Positions 7,343-16,849 of a stretch of DNA of 64,000 nucleotides are shown in pieces (position 1 is the stretch's first letter; the number at the start of each line of letters is the position of its first letter). Made by a program: the position numbers and the translations under genes. A model generated the notes under the pieces. The model had not been told where the DNA came from and made no database searches. It saw nothing but the letters and a program-made list of their open reading frames with translations. The stretch is from NCBI GenBank assembly GCA_036227345.1, contig CP109468.1, positions 7,936,001-8,000,000 on the forward strand. The letters are read 5' to 3'. Origin of the DNA: Streptomyces sp. NBC_01463. GTDB taxonomy: Bacteria; Actinomycetota; Actinomycetes; Streptomycetales; Streptomycetaceae.

Positions 7343-8787
7343 CGGACCGACCGACCGGCCTGCCGGACCCGTCCGCCTCACCGCGCACCGCCGAGGCCGA
7401 CCCGCACGAGAACCGTCGCCAGGTGCTGTACTGGCGGCTGCTCGCCCGGCTCTTCGACCCCGAGGAGCAGCCCGCACTGGAGTCGGCGAGCCTGGCCGTC
7501 GTGGAGGACCTCGGGCTGCCGTCCGCACTGCTCGACCCGCAGACCTCCGTCGACTCGGTCGTGCAGCGCCACCCCGAGCTGGCCGACGAGTTCGACGGAC
7601 TGATGGCCCCGGAGCCCGACGGCGACAGAGACAGCGACAGCAGCGCCGACGCGGACGGAGAGGGTGTACGGGACCGGGCCGCCGAAGTACGGCGAGCGGC
7701 ACTGGTGTCGAAGGTTCTCCTCAACGTCTTCTCCTCCGGCTCCGGCACGGTCACCGCCGGACAGCTGGCGCGCTGGCAGGCCGACGCGGGATGGCTGGAG
7801 CGCGCGCTCGGCTGCGCACCCGGCGAACTGCGGGGCGGCCGCGGCGGAGGAGGACGCTCCGGGCACGGCGCCCCCGGCCTCGACCGGCTGATCCCGGTGA
7901 TCGGGCCGGAGCTCGGCGCGCTGGAGGCCGACCTCGTCAAGCGGATGCGCCTGCGCGAGGTGCTGGCCGACCCCGTGCTCGCGGCCCGGCTGACCCCCAG
8001 CATGTCGCTCATCGAGCAACTGCTGCGGGACAAGAGCAACCTCTCGGGCATCGCTCTGGCCAACGCCAAGGCCCTGATCCGCCGCTTCGTCGACGAGGTC
8101 GCCGAGGTGCTGCGGACCCAGGTAGAGAAGTCCACGGCGGGAGCCGTCGACCGCTCCGTCCCGCCCAAGCGGGTGTTCCGCAACCTCGACCTCGACCGCA
8201 CGATCTGGAAGAACCTCACCAACTGGAGCCCGGAGGAGGAGCGGCTGTACGTCGACCGCCTCTACTACCGGCACACCGCACGCAGGACGACACCCCAGCG
8301 GCTGATCGTCGTCGTGGACCAGTCGGGCTCGATGGTCGACTCGATGGTGAACTGCACCATCCTCGCCTCGGTCTTCGCCGGGCTGCCCAAGGTGGACGTC
8401 CACCTCATCGCGTACGACACCCAGGCGCTCGACCTCACGCCCTGGGTGCACGACCCCTTCGAGACCCTGCTGCGCACCAAGCTCGGCGGGGGCAACGACG
8501 GACCCGTCGCGATGGCGATGGCCCGGCCGAAGATCACCGATCCCCAGGACACGGTGATGGTGTGGATCTCCGACTTCTACGAGTTCGGCCGCTCCCAGCC
8601 GCTCTTCGAGGGCATCGAGGCCGTCCACCGGTCCGGAGTGAGGTTCATCCCCGTCGGGTCGGTCACCAGCTCCGGCCGCCAGGAGGTCAACCCCTGGTTC
8701 CGTGAGCGGTTCAAGGCCCTCGGCACGCCGGTCCTCTCCGGCCACATCAGCAAGCTCGTCCACGAGCTCAAGACTTTTCTCGCCTAG
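7339..8787 (+). CDS. VWA-domain protein (MoxR partner)
   Basis: The 482-aa protein starts at ATG 7339, inside the stop of the previous gene. A helical N-terminal region (1-300) with an acidic D-S-D-S-S-A-D-A-D linker near 97-106 precedes a von Willebrand A domain from about 320. The MIDAS motif D-Q-S-G-S-M is intact (Asp327, Ser329, Ser331), followed by a conserved Thr in G-G-G-N-D and an acidic W-I-S-D-F-Y-E-F-G segment. In known MoxR systems a VWA protein binds Mg2+ through MIDAS and couples the AAA+ ring to its client. The immediate downstream MoxR gene (12-nt gap with its own AAAGGGA RBS) supports that pairing. Confidence 0.92.
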   Translation: MTDRPTGLPDPSASPRTAEADPHENRRQVLYWRLLARLFDPEEQPALESASLAVVEDLGLPSALLDPQTSVDSVVQRHPELADEFDGLMAPEPDGDRDSDSSADADGEGVRDRAAEVRRAALVSKVLLNVFSSGSGTVTAGQLARWQADAGWLERALGCAPGELRGGRGGGGRSGHGAPGLDRLIPVIGPELGALEADLVKRMRLREVLADPVLAARLTPSMSLIEQLLRDKSNLSGIALANAKALIRRFVDEVAEVLRTQVEKSTAGAVDRSVPPKRVFRNLDLDRTIWKNLTNWSPEEERLYVDRLYYRHTARRTTPQRLIVVVDQSGSMVDSMVNCTILASVFAGLPKVDVHLIAYDTQALDLTPWVHDPFETLLRTKLGGGNDGPVAMAMARPKITDPQDTVMVWISDFYEFGRSQPLFEGIEAVHRSGVRFIPVGSVTSSGRQEVNPWFRERFKALGTPVLSGHISKLVHELKTFLA

Positions 8788-8799
8788 AAAGGGACTCCC

Positions 8800-9912
8800 A
8801 TGTCCGACCTGCTGCGCGCCCCCGCCGAGATCAAGTACGCCGAGGAACTGGCCTGGCTCGAGTCCGTCGACGACAACCCCAAGCCCTTCTCCTGGCGGCT
8901 CTCCCCGAAGATGGTCCGCCTGTTCATCCTGGGCTCCGAGCGCTCCGACAACCTCGACCGGGAGATCTCCCAGAAGTGGTACGGCGACCGCAGTTTCGTC
9001 GAGCGCTCCATCGTCACCCTGGCATCCGACCGCGGACTGCTGCTCATCGGCGACCCCGGCACGGGCAAGAGCTGGCTGGCCGAGCTGTTGTCCGCCGCCA
9101 TCTGCCGCAACTCCACCCTGGTCGTGCAGGGCACCGCCGGCACCACCGAGGACCACATCAAGTACTCCTGGAACGTCTCCATGGTCATCGCCAAGGGGCA
9201 GTCACGGGACTCCATGATCCCCTCGCCGATCATGACGGCGATGGAATCCGGCGCGATCGGCCGTTTCGAGGAGCTGACCCGCTCCACCAGCGACGTCCAG
9301 GACGCGCTGATCTCCATCCTGTCCGAGAAGTACATCTCCGTGCCCGAACTGGACAGCGACAACATCGTCTTCGCCAAGCCCGGGTTCTCCGTCATCGCCA
9401 CGGCCAACAGCCGCGACCGGGGCGTCAACGACCTCTCCTCGGCGCTCAAGCGCCGCTTCAACTTCGTCCGCATCCCGGTGGTGACGAACAAGAAGAGCGA
9501 GGCGGAGATCGTCCGCTTCCGCACCGAGGAACTGCTGCGCCGCCACAGCATCGAGCTCGACGTGCCGCCGACGCTCCTGGACGTGCTCCTGCAGAGCTTC
9601 GCCGACCTGCGGGCCTCCGCCGCCGCGGCCGGCAGCGACGACGAGAAGCTGGAGTCGGCCCTGTCCACCGCCGAGCAGATCGGCGTGCTGGAGGACGCCG
9701 TCCTGCACGGCGACTTCTTCGGGGAACGTGATCTGACCGCCCGGACCCTGGCGTCCTCGCTCGTCGGTTCACTGGCCCGGCGCGACCCCGAGGACCTGGC
9801 CATCCTCAACAAGTACCTGCACGGCGTCGTCGAACCGCGCAGCAAGGAGGAGGGCGGGCCCTGGCCCGAGTTCCTGGAGGGCGGCCGCGACGCGATCGCC
9901 ACCCTGTCGTGA
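8800..9912 (+). CDS. MoxR-type AAA+ ATPase
   Basis: The 370-aa ATPase has Walker A G-D-P-G-T-G-K-S at 84-91, a Walker B-like strand A-I-G-R-F-E-E-L-T-R at 152-161, sensor 1 in A-T-A-N-S-R-D-R-G (Asn203), and arginine-finger candidates in A-L-K-R-R-F-N-F. MoxR proteins are hexameric chaperone-type ATPases that act with VWA proteins in metal-centre insertion, protein maturation or conflict systems. The Walker B acidic pair is Glu-Glu rather than the usual Asp-Glu. A small helical C-terminal lid follows from about 240. The stop overlaps the GTG of the next gene (GTGA), completing a five-gene coupled set. Confidence 0.94.
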   Translation: MSDLLRAPAEIKYAEELAWLESVDDNPKPFSWRLSPKMVRLFILGSERSDNLDREISQKWYGDRSFVERSIVTLASDRGLLLIGDPGTGKSWLAELLSAAICRNSTLVVQGTAGTTEDHIKYSWNVSMVIAKGQSRDSMIPSPIMTAMESGAIGRFEELTRSTSDVQDALISILSEKYISVPELDSDNIVFAKPGFSVIATANSRDRGVNDLSSALKRRFNFVRIPVVTNKKSEAEIVRFRTEELLRRHSIELDVPPTLLDVLLQSFADLRASAAAAGSDDEKLESALSTAEQIGVLEDAVLHGDFFGERDLTARTLASSLVGSLARRDPEDLAILNKYLHGVVEPRSKEEGGPWPEFLEGGRDAIATLS

Positions 9913-12746
9913 CCGGCCCGCACGAGCGCGGCTTCCAGGAGCTGCGCACCCAGTTGCAGGAGGCCGCCGCGACGTTCGCCGACGGTCCCGACGCACTGGA
10001 GAGCATCCTCCTCGGCATCGTCGACGACGTCGACCGTGCCGTGCGTGAGCCCCTGGAGATCTTTCCCGTCTGTCACCACTCACCCGCCTCGGCGCTCGCG
10101 ATGGCGCGCCGCCTGCGGGAGAAGCAGCCCAAGGTGATCTACCTGGAGCTGTGCGAGGACATGGCGCCGCTGCTGACCGAACTGCGCAACTGCAGACTCC
10201 CCGTGGCCGTCCAGGCGTTCGCCAGCGAGATCGACGGCTTCCCGGCGGACTGGGCACCGCTGTCCGTGGTCGCCCCCATCACCGAGGCCTCGGCCGAGTA
10301 CCAGGCGATCGCCTACGCACTGGACACACCGGGTGTCGAACTGGTCCTCGTCGACCGTTCCTCGGACCACGTCTACCAGTGGGACGCCCGAGCGGAACTG
10401 CCCGGCACGGAGCCGGGCGGGAGAGAAGACAACGACAGCACCGACACGTCCGCGGGCTCCGGCACACCGTCCGCGGCCGAGGAGGAGGCGGGCCTGCACG
10501 GCGACGCGGTCGGCGTCGGCATCGGTGACCTCCGGCCCCGCTTCGCCGAACTGGAGGCGCACCTGCTGCGTCACGGCAAGGTGCGGCACTGGTCGGAGTG
10601 GTGGCACCAGTACGTGGAACTGCCGCTGGGCGAGGGCGACCACGACACCTACCGCCAGGTCATGCTCCTCATCGGCAGCCTCTTCCGCCACCTGGCACCC
10701 GGCGACCCGCACCGGGTCCGGGTGGACGAGGACCGCGAACGCCACATGTGGACGCGGATGCGCGAACACCTGGCCGCGACCGGGACGGCCCCCGCCGACT
10801 GCCTGTACGTCTGCGGCGCCTTCCACGCGGCCAGCCGGGTCGCGGAGTTCGGCGTGCACGGCACCGACACCTTCGAGATCGGCCCCCGCACGGCCACGAA
10901 GTGGCAGCACGGACTCATCCCGTCCAGCCACGCGGCGATCGAGGCACAGTTCGGCCTCGCCGGCGGATCGGTGTCGATCGCCGCGACGCTCTGGGCGAAG
11001 AACCTCCGGCGCACCCGCGTGGAGCCGTACCGGCTGGCCGGGCAGACGGGAGCGAAGAAGCCGAAGAAATCCGTGACCGCGCCGGTTGCCGGACCGGCGG
11101 CCGAACCCTCCGACAAGCTGTCCGGTTTCCTGCGCAGGCCGCCCGTCCTGGACCGGCTCGACGAGGCCGAACTGCTCGGCTGGTGCGTGGAGATCGTGCG
11201 CGCGGCCCGCCGCAACGGCTATCTCGCGTCCACCGCCGACGCCATCGCCGTCTTCGAGACGTCGATCCTGCTGGCCGGCATGCGGGACCGGGCCAGGCCG
11301 ACGCCGTACGACTTCCAGGACGCGGCCGTCACCTGCATCGAGAAGGACACCGTGCCCGGCCGGCGCGATGTGCGCCGCCTGGTGGAGATCATGATGGGCG
11401 GCGACCGGGTCGGCCGGGTCGGCTACGACGCCCTGCCCCCACTGGCACGCGACGTCCACGACCGTCTCGCGGCCCTGGAGCTGAAGCTGGAGCAGCGCGG
11501 TGTGCAGCGGGCCCTCCTCGACATCGCCGGCCGGCCCGAACTGGAGCGGTGCTCCGACGTCCTGTGGATGCTGCGCCGGCTGATGCCACCGGGAGCCGCC
11601 CGGCCGATCATGGGCGAGCGGAGCCTGGGGGAGCGGTCCCTCCAGGAGTCGTGGGACCTCGCCCTCGGCACGCACCAGCGCGCGCTCATCGAGCTCGGCT
11701 ACGAGGGCGTCAGCCTCGAACAGGTCCTGGAGCAGCGGTTGCGCCGTGCGGCAGGTGCCGCGCAGGCCACCGCGGCGACCGTCCTGGAGACCGTCGAGGA
11801 CGCGACGCTGTATCTGCGCAGCCGCCGCCTCGCCGACGAGCTCGGCAGCCGCGCGCTTGAGGTGCTGTCGGCCGAGCGCACGGTCGACGGGGCACCGGAG
11901 GTACTGCGCCGGGTGCGCCGCCTGCTGGCGTACTACCGCACCAGCGAGCCGGTCCTGCCGCCGTGGATCGAGTCCTTCGTCAAGGCGGGGTACGCGCACT
12001 ACTGCACCCTGCTGCCGACGTCGTTCACCGACGACGACGCCACCGTGCGTCAGGTGGCGGCGATGCTCGGCTTCCTGTTCAGCATGGAGGGCCTGGCGCT
12101 GTCCCTGGGCTGCGACCGCGCCCAGCTCCGGCTGGCCCTGGCCCAGTCGCACCCGCGTGACCCGTCGAGGACGGCGCTGCTGTGGGCGGCGCAGGTCCAC
12201 CTCGGGCACCTCTCCCGCACCGAGCTGCGGTCGACGTGCGACGAACTGCTGGGCAACCCCCTGGTGGTGCCCGCCTACCCGCGCTACCTCAGCGGCTTCG
12301 TGCATGCCCTGGAACCCGTCCCGGGCCTCGCGGACTTCGTGGTGGAGGCGGTGTCGCAGGCGTTCGGACGGCTGCCCGACCCGGTGCTGCTGCCCTGGCT
12401 GCCGACGCTCGTCACGACGCTGCGCGCGGGTGGCGCCGACCTGGCGCCGCTGCTCATCCGCGAGGCCGGCCGGACCTTCCCCGGGCGTCTCGCGGAGCTG
12501 GACGCCTGGGTGCCGCCGTGGCGGGCGGAAGCGCGGCAGCAGACCGTGCCGGCGGTGAGGGGCGGGGACGGCGCCGGTGGCTGCACGCTGCTCGCCGCCC
12601 ACCCCGCGACCTGCGACGCGGTGGCAGGGCTGCTGGGCTGCGAGGGCACGTGGGAAGACTCCGGGCCCGGCGGCCAGGAGGGCGTGGCACTCGTCGGCCG
12701 TCACCCGGACACCGCGCGGGCGCTGGAGGCGCTGCTGGCGGGCTAG
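9909..12746 (+). CDS. Large DUF5682-like protein, terminal gene of the MoxR/VWA operon
   Basis: The 945-aa protein begins at GTG 9909, overlapping the previous TGA. Residues 50-360 show F-P-V-C-H-H-S-P-A-S-A (His56-His57), Y-L-E-L-C-E-D (Glu80, Glu83) and Y-V-C-G-A-F-H-A (His306). This is the spacing of H...E...GxxH motifs in the EreA/ChaN/TraB-like fold that DUF5682 resembles, so a hydrolase or haem/metal-binding activity is possible. A low-complexity acidic linker lies near 165-195. The remaining 550 residues are helical and hydrophobic-patterned, probably HEAT-like scaffold, with no recognised motif. The family name is from memory and should be confirmed by profile search. Its stop codon touches that of the convergent NRPS remnant. 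Confidence 0.82.
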   Translation: MTGPHERGFQELRTQLQEAAATFADGPDALESILLGIVDDVDRAVREPLEIFPVCHHSPASALAMARRLREKQPKVIYLELCEDMAPLLTELRNCRLPVAVQAFASEIDGFPADWAPLSVVAPITEASAEYQAIAYALDTPGVELVLVDRSSDHVYQWDARAELPGTEPGGREDNDSTDTSAGSGTPSAAEEEAGLHGDAVGVGIGDLRPRFAELEAHLLRHGKVRHWSEWWHQYVELPLGEGDHDTYRQVMLLIGSLFRHLAPGDPHRVRVDEDRERHMWTRMREHLAATGTAPADCLYVCGAFHAASRVAEFGVHGTDTFEIGPRTATKWQHGLIPSSHAAIEAQFGLAGGSVSIAATLWAKNLRRTRVEPYRLAGQTGAKKPKKSVTAPVAGPAAEPSDKLSGFLRRPPVLDRLDEAELLGWCVEIVRAARRNGYLASTADAIAVFETSILLAGMRDRARPTPYDFQDAAVTCIEKDTVPGRRDVRRLVEIMMGGDRVGRVGYDALPPLARDVHDRLAALELKLEQRGVQRALLDIAGRPELERCSDVLWMLRRLMPPGAARPIMGERSLGERSLQESWDLALGTHQRALIELGYEGVSLEQVLEQRLRRAAGAAQATAATVLETVEDATLYLRSRRLADELGSRALEVLSAERTVDGAPEVLRRVRRLLAYYRTSEPVLPPWIESFVKAGYAHYCTLLPTSFTDDDATVRQVAAMLGFLFSMEGLALSLGCDRAQLRLALAQSHPRDPSRTALLWAAQVHLGHLSRTELRSTCDELLGNPLVVPAYPRYLSGFVHALEPVPGLADFVVEAVSQAFGRLPDPVLLPWLPTLVTTLRAGGADLAPLLIREAGRTFPGRLAELDAWVPPWRAEARQQTVPAVRGGDGAGGCTLLAAHPATCDAVAGLLGCEGTWEDSGPGGQEGVALVGRHPDTARALEALLAG

Positions 12747-14482
12747 GGGCTGGCCCGCAGGTCAGCCTGCCGGCCGGTATGTCCGAGGTGCTCGACCTCG
12801 CCCTGCTCCGTCCAGCGCGCCTGGTCCCCCGTGCGGTACATCCGGGCCGCGGCGTGGCCGAAGGGGTCGGCGACGAACCGGGACGCGGTCGGCCCCGGGC
12901 GGTTCAGATAGCCGTCGGCCATCTGTCGTCCCGCCACGTACAGATCGCCGGGCACTCCGGGCGGGCAGGGCCGCAGCGCCGCGTCGAGCACGTACAGCCG
13001 GGTGTTCCACACCGGCTGTCCGATCGGCACCGGCCCGCGGCCCTCCCTCCCGCAGGTGTGGAAGCCGACGTCGACGGCCGCCTCCGCCGGTCCGTGGAGG
13101 CGGTGCAGCGCGATGTGCGGCAGCCCGCGCCCGAAGGCGTTCGCGGTCTCCCGGGGCAGGACCTCCCCGCTGCACAGGACGTGGCGCAGACCCGCGCAGA
13201 GACCGAGGTCGTCCGCGGCCAGGAGGTCCTGGAGTGCGGACGGAGTCAAGTGGCAGACGGTGACGGATCGTTCATGGACCAGCCGGGCCAGCCGGCCGGG
13301 GTTCTCGTGGCCTTCGTCCGGCCCGGGGACGACCAGCGTCGCGCCGGCCCGCAGCGGCCAGAAGAGCTCCCGGACGGACATGGCGGACGACGCGGGAGCC
13401 AGTTGGAGCACCCGGTCGTCCGCCGTCAGTCCGTGGACGTCCTGCATCCAGCGGAGCCGGTTGTCGACCGCGCCGTGTGACACGACGACGCCGTCCGGCC
13501 GGCCCGTGGGCCCCGAGGGGTAGCTGACGTACGCGGGGTGTGCGGGCGTCAGCGGGCGCGCCGGATCGCACCACGGATACCCGGACACGTCGAGGCCCTC
13601 CAGGACCACGCGCTCGGGGCCCGGCCCTGCGGGGAGACGGTCCGCACGGTCGGTGACGACACAGACGGGAGCCGCGTCCCGCAACAGGTACTCGATCCGC
13701 TCCGCCGGGTGCTCCGGCCCGAGGGGAAGGTACGCGGCCCCCGCCTTCAGCACGGCGAGCAGCGAGACGACCAGCTCCACCGAGGGCGGCACCGCCACCC
13801 CCACCACGGCCCCCGGCCGGGCACCCAGGGTGCGCAGATGCCGGGCCAGCCGGTTGGCGCGGGTGTTCAGCTCCGCGTAGGTGAGGGAGACGTCCCCGCA
13901 CAGGAGCGCGATGGCGTCCGGTGTGCGGGCGACCTGTGCCTCGACCGGGCCGATCAGGGTCGTCGGCGGCAGAGCGCGGTCCGTGCGGTTGAACTGGTCC
14001 GTCATGAGGGCGTGTTCGTCGGGTGTGGCGATGCCGAGCGCGGCCAGCGGGGTGTGCGGGCCCGACTCCGTCAGCTGTTCCACGAGATGCAGGAAGCGCT
14101 CCCGGTGCGCGGTCGGCGCGGCCCCGTCGGCCAGGGCCGGACCGCCGTCGTGATCGATGCGCGGAGAGCGCCGGACGTCCTCGTGGCGGTGGATCCCGCG
14201 CACGCCCAGCACGACCTGGCGCACCAGCTCGGCGAAGCTCGCACCGGGACTGACGGTCAGCTGCAGTGGAACGACGTGTGCCACCCGGTCCGGCACCTCC
14301 GGCACCTCGGGGACCGGCCCCGGCACCCCGAGCACCACCTCGGAACGGGCCGTGGCGCGCGAGGTGTAGAGGGCCTGCGCGGCGATCAGCACCTCGGGCG
14401 AGGTCGCGCGCAGGCGGGTGGCCAGTTCCCGTACCCCTTCCGTCGCCCGCGGACCGAGCGGAGCTCTCCGAAGCGGGGGCAT
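12743..14482 (-). pseudogene. Truncated NRPS: condensation remnant plus incomplete adenylation domain (dhbF remnant)
   Basis: The 579-aa open frame holds about 100 residues of a condensation-domain C-terminal part (V-V-L-G-V-P...V-V-P-L-Q-L-T-V) without any HHxxxDG active site, then an adenylation domain from about 155. Motif A3 reads Y-P-S-G-P-T-G-R-P-D-G instead of YTSG[ST]TGxPKG, A4 has lost its FDxS aspartate (S-A-M-S), A5 is H-G-P-A-E, and A7 Y-R-T-G-D survives. The frame stops inside A8, so A9-A10 with the catalytic lysine and any carrier protein are absent. It is the last gene of the dhb operon, 5 nt after the isochorismatase gene with GAAGGAG upstream. It would be the peptide-assembling DhbF in an intact catechol siderophore cluster; here it is very probably non-functional. 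Confidence 0.82.
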
Positions 14483-14487
14483 CCGGC

Positions 14488-15120
14488 TCAGATCTCCTTC
14501 AGGAGTGCGTCGGTGCTGGTCACGACCGCACAGCGGCCCGCGGCCCAGCGCAGCGCCATGTCATGGTCCGCGCGCGAGAAGTCGGCGACGGCATCGGCCA
14601 CGACGAACGCGCGGATGTCCCGCATCCAGGCGTCGGCAGCACTCATGAGCACCCCGATGTGTGCGTACACACCGGTGATCACCAGCTGGTCGCGGCCCGA
14701 CTCCCGTATCAGGGAGTCGAGTTCGGTACGGACGAACGCGCTGTACTTCCACTTGGTCAGCACCGTGTCGCCCGCCGCCGGGGCCACGCACTCCGGCATG
14801 GCCAGGGCCTCGGCGTCGTCGGCGGCGCCGGGGCCCCAGAAGTCGAGCTGGAGGCCGCGCTCCTCGGCGGTCTGGCCGCCGCGCTGCGCCGAGTAGACCA
14901 CCGGCACGCCGGCACCGCGGCACGCCTCGATGATCCGTGCCGTGTTCTCCAGCATCCCGGTCAGCGGCTGCTCGCCCGCGCGGTACGCGCCGAGGAAGTG
15001 GTTCTGGAGGTCGTGGACGAGCAGGACGGCGCGCGCCGGGTCAGCGGTCCAGGCGACCCGGTTCACGGGGAGTTCGTCCGCGCCCGGCAGGGGATAGGGG
15101 GCGATGGCGGGGAGTGCCAT
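14488..15120 (-). CDS. dhbB: Isochorismatase (DhbB/EntB N-domain), lacking the aryl carrier domain
   Basis: The 210-aa protein converts isochorismate to 2,3-dihydro-2,3-dihydroxybenzoate. It carries the cysteine-hydrolase-fold aspartate in L-L-V-H-D-L-Q-N-H-F, a lysine in L-T-K-W-K-Y-S-A-F, and V-I-T-G-V-Y-A-H-I-G where a Cys is seen in other family members but Ala-His is normal for EntB-like enzymes. ATG 15120 begins M-A-L-P-A-I-A-P-Y, the typical DhbB N-terminus. EntB and DhbB are usually about 285-310 aa because an aryl carrier protein follows; this one ends after the isochorismatase domain at D-A-L-L-K-E-I. The carrier must be elsewhere if the pathway works. Confidence 0.9.
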   Translation of the reverse strand: MALPAIAPYPLPGADELPVNRVAWTADPARAVLLVHDLQNHFLGAYRAGEQPLTGMLENTARIIEACRGAGVPVVYSAQRGGQTAEERGLQLDFWGPGAADDAEALAMPECVAPAAGDTVLTKWKYSAFVRTELDSLIRESGRDQLVITGVYAHIGVLMSAADAWMRDIRAFVVADAVADFSRADHDMALRWAAGRCAVVTSTDALLKEI

Positions 15121-15133
15121 GGGGGTGTGCCTT

Positions 15134-16849
15134 TCAGTGCCGGTCGGAGCGGGCTTCGTGCGGAGCAGGAGCAACGACAGGGGCAGGGGCAGGGGCGGGG
15201 CCAGTAGCAGAGCCAGGGTCGGGGGCGGCGCCGGAGCGGAGTCCCTTCTTGCTGACCTTCCCGATCCCCGTCTGCGGGAAGGCGTCGACGAACTCGACCA
15301 CGTCGGGGATCTTGTACGCGGCGACTCCGCGCTCGCGCACGAGGCGCTTCACGGCGACGGCGGCGAGCGGTTCGGCGCCGGCGCGCAGGATCACGTACGC
15401 GAGTGTGCGTTCCCCCAGATACGTGTCGGCGATCCCGACCACCGACACGTCGTGCACGGAGGGATGACCGAGGATGATGTTCTCGATCTCCTCCGGCGCG
15501 ACCTTCTCGCCGCCCCGGTTGATCTGGTCCTTCGCCCGGCCCTCGACCACGAGGCTGCCGTTCTCCGTGCGGCGCACGATGTCGCCGGTCCGGTAGAAGC
15601 CGTCCTCGGTGAACGCCGTCCTGTTGTGCTCGGGGGCGCGCCAGTAGCCGCGGATGGTGTACGGGCCCCGGGTCAGCAGGTGCCCGAAGTCCCCCTCGGC
15701 GACCTCCTGTCCGGCGTCGTCCACGATGCGGATCTCGTCGTCTTCGGAGATCGGCCGCCCCTGCGTGGTGACCACGGTCTCGTGGCCGTCGTCCAGCCGC
15801 GTGTAGTTGACGAGCCCCTCCGCCATCCCGAAGACCTGCATGAGCCGGCAGCCCAGCGCGGGCTCCAGCCGGCGGGCCGCCGCCTCGCTGTACTTGGCGC
15901 CGCCGACCAGGACCAGTTCCAGACTCGACAGATCGTGTGCCGTGCCCGCGGCGGCCTCCGTCCACAGCAGGGCGAGTGGCGGAACCATCCCGGTCATGGT
16001 GACGTGCTCCTGCGCGACGAGCGGGAACGCGCTCCCCGGATCGGGGCGCGGACACAGGACGACCGTGCCGCCCGCGTACAGGGCACCGAGCCAGCCCGGC
16101 GAACTCATCGGGAAGTTGTGCGCGGCCGGCAGCACCACGAGGAACCGGGTGTCCTCGTCGACGCCGCAGATCTCGTTGGAGCCACGAAGCGAGTAGATGT
16201 AGTCGTCGTGCGTGCGCGGGATGAGTTTGGGCACCCCGGTCGTGCCGCCCGACAACTGGAGGAACGCCAGATCGTGCGGGGCCGGCCCGTCCGTCTCCCG
16301 GTCCGGGTCCCCGGAGCACGGCACATCGGACAGGGCGGTGTGCTCGCCCGGCTCGCCGACGACGAACACGTGCTTCAGGCTCGGGGTCCGCGCCCGCACG
16401 GTGGTCGCCAGCGCGCGGTGGTCGAAGCCGGCGTGCCGGTCCGGGATCACATAGGCGACGGCCTCGGTGAACGAGCAGAAGTAGCCGATCTCCGTCTCGC
16501 GGTGGGCGGGCAGCGCGAAGACCGGCAACGCACCGATCCGGAACAGGGCGAACACGACCTCGACGAACTCGGCGACGTTGGGCAGCTGGACGACGACCCG
16601 GTCGCCGCTGGAGATGCCGCGGGCCGTGAACCCGGCGGCCACCCGGGCCGCGCGCTCGTCGAGTTCGGCGTACGTCCAGGCGCGGCGCCCGTTCGCGGGG
16701 TCGACGACCGCGACGCGGTCACCGTGGGCGGCGGCGCGCTCCCGGAGCACGCCGGTGAAGGTCTCGCCGCGCCAGTGCCCCGCCGCGCGATAGCGCTCGG
16801 CGAAGGCGGCGGGCCAGGTGGGGGCGTCGGTCCGCGGGCCGGTGCTCAC
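15134..16849 (-). CDS. dhbE: 2,3-dihydroxybenzoate-AMP ligase
   Basis: The 571-aa stand-alone adenylation enzyme activates 2,3-dihydroxybenzoate with ATP and loads it on an aryl carrier. Motifs are intact: A3 [11 protein letters not shown]4/A5 around H-N-F-P-M-S and F-G-M-A-E-G, A7 Y-R-T-G-D, A8 [13 protein letters not shown] and the A10 lysine in [13 protein letters not shown] with Asn in place of the amino-acid Asp is characteristic of aryl-acid A domains. GTG 16849 overlaps the TGA of dhbC. A Pro/Ala-rich C-terminal tail of about 30 residues is unusual for DhbE. The gap to dhbB is 13 nt. Confidence 0.95.
   Translation of the reverse strand: MSTGPRTDAPTWPAAFAERYRAAGHWRGETFTGVLRERAAAHGDRVAVVDPANGRRAWTYAELDERAARVAAGFTARGISSGDRVVVQLPNVAEFVEVVFALFRIGALPVFALPAHRETEIGYFCSFTEAVAYVIPDRHAGFDHRALATTVRARTPSLKHVFVVGEPGEHTALSDVPCSGDPDRETDGPAPHDLAFLQLSGGTTGVPKLIPRTHDDYIYSLRGSNEICGVDEDTRFLVVLPAAHNFPMSSPGWLGALYAGGTVVLCPRPDPGSAFPLVAQEHVTMTGMVPPLALLWTEAAAGTAHDLSSLELVLVGGAKYSEAAARRLEPALGCRLMQVFGMAEGLVNYTRLDDGHETVVTTQGRPISEDDEIRIVDDAGQEVAEGDFGHLLTRGPYTIRGYWRAPEHNRTAFTEDGFYRTGDIVRRTENGSLVVEGRAKDQINRGGEKVAPEEIENIILGHPSVHDVSVVGIADTYLGERTLAYVILRAGAEPLAAVAVKRLVRERGVAAYKIPDVVEFVDAFPQTGIGKVSKKGLRSGAAPDPGSATGPAPAPAPVVAPAPHEARSDRH

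Noticed and set aside
10080..12704. An 874-codon open frame antisense to the DUF5682-like gene
   Set aside because: It mirrors the codon-position GC bias of the sense gene, is Gln/Arg/Gly-rich and has no recognisable domain or start signal.
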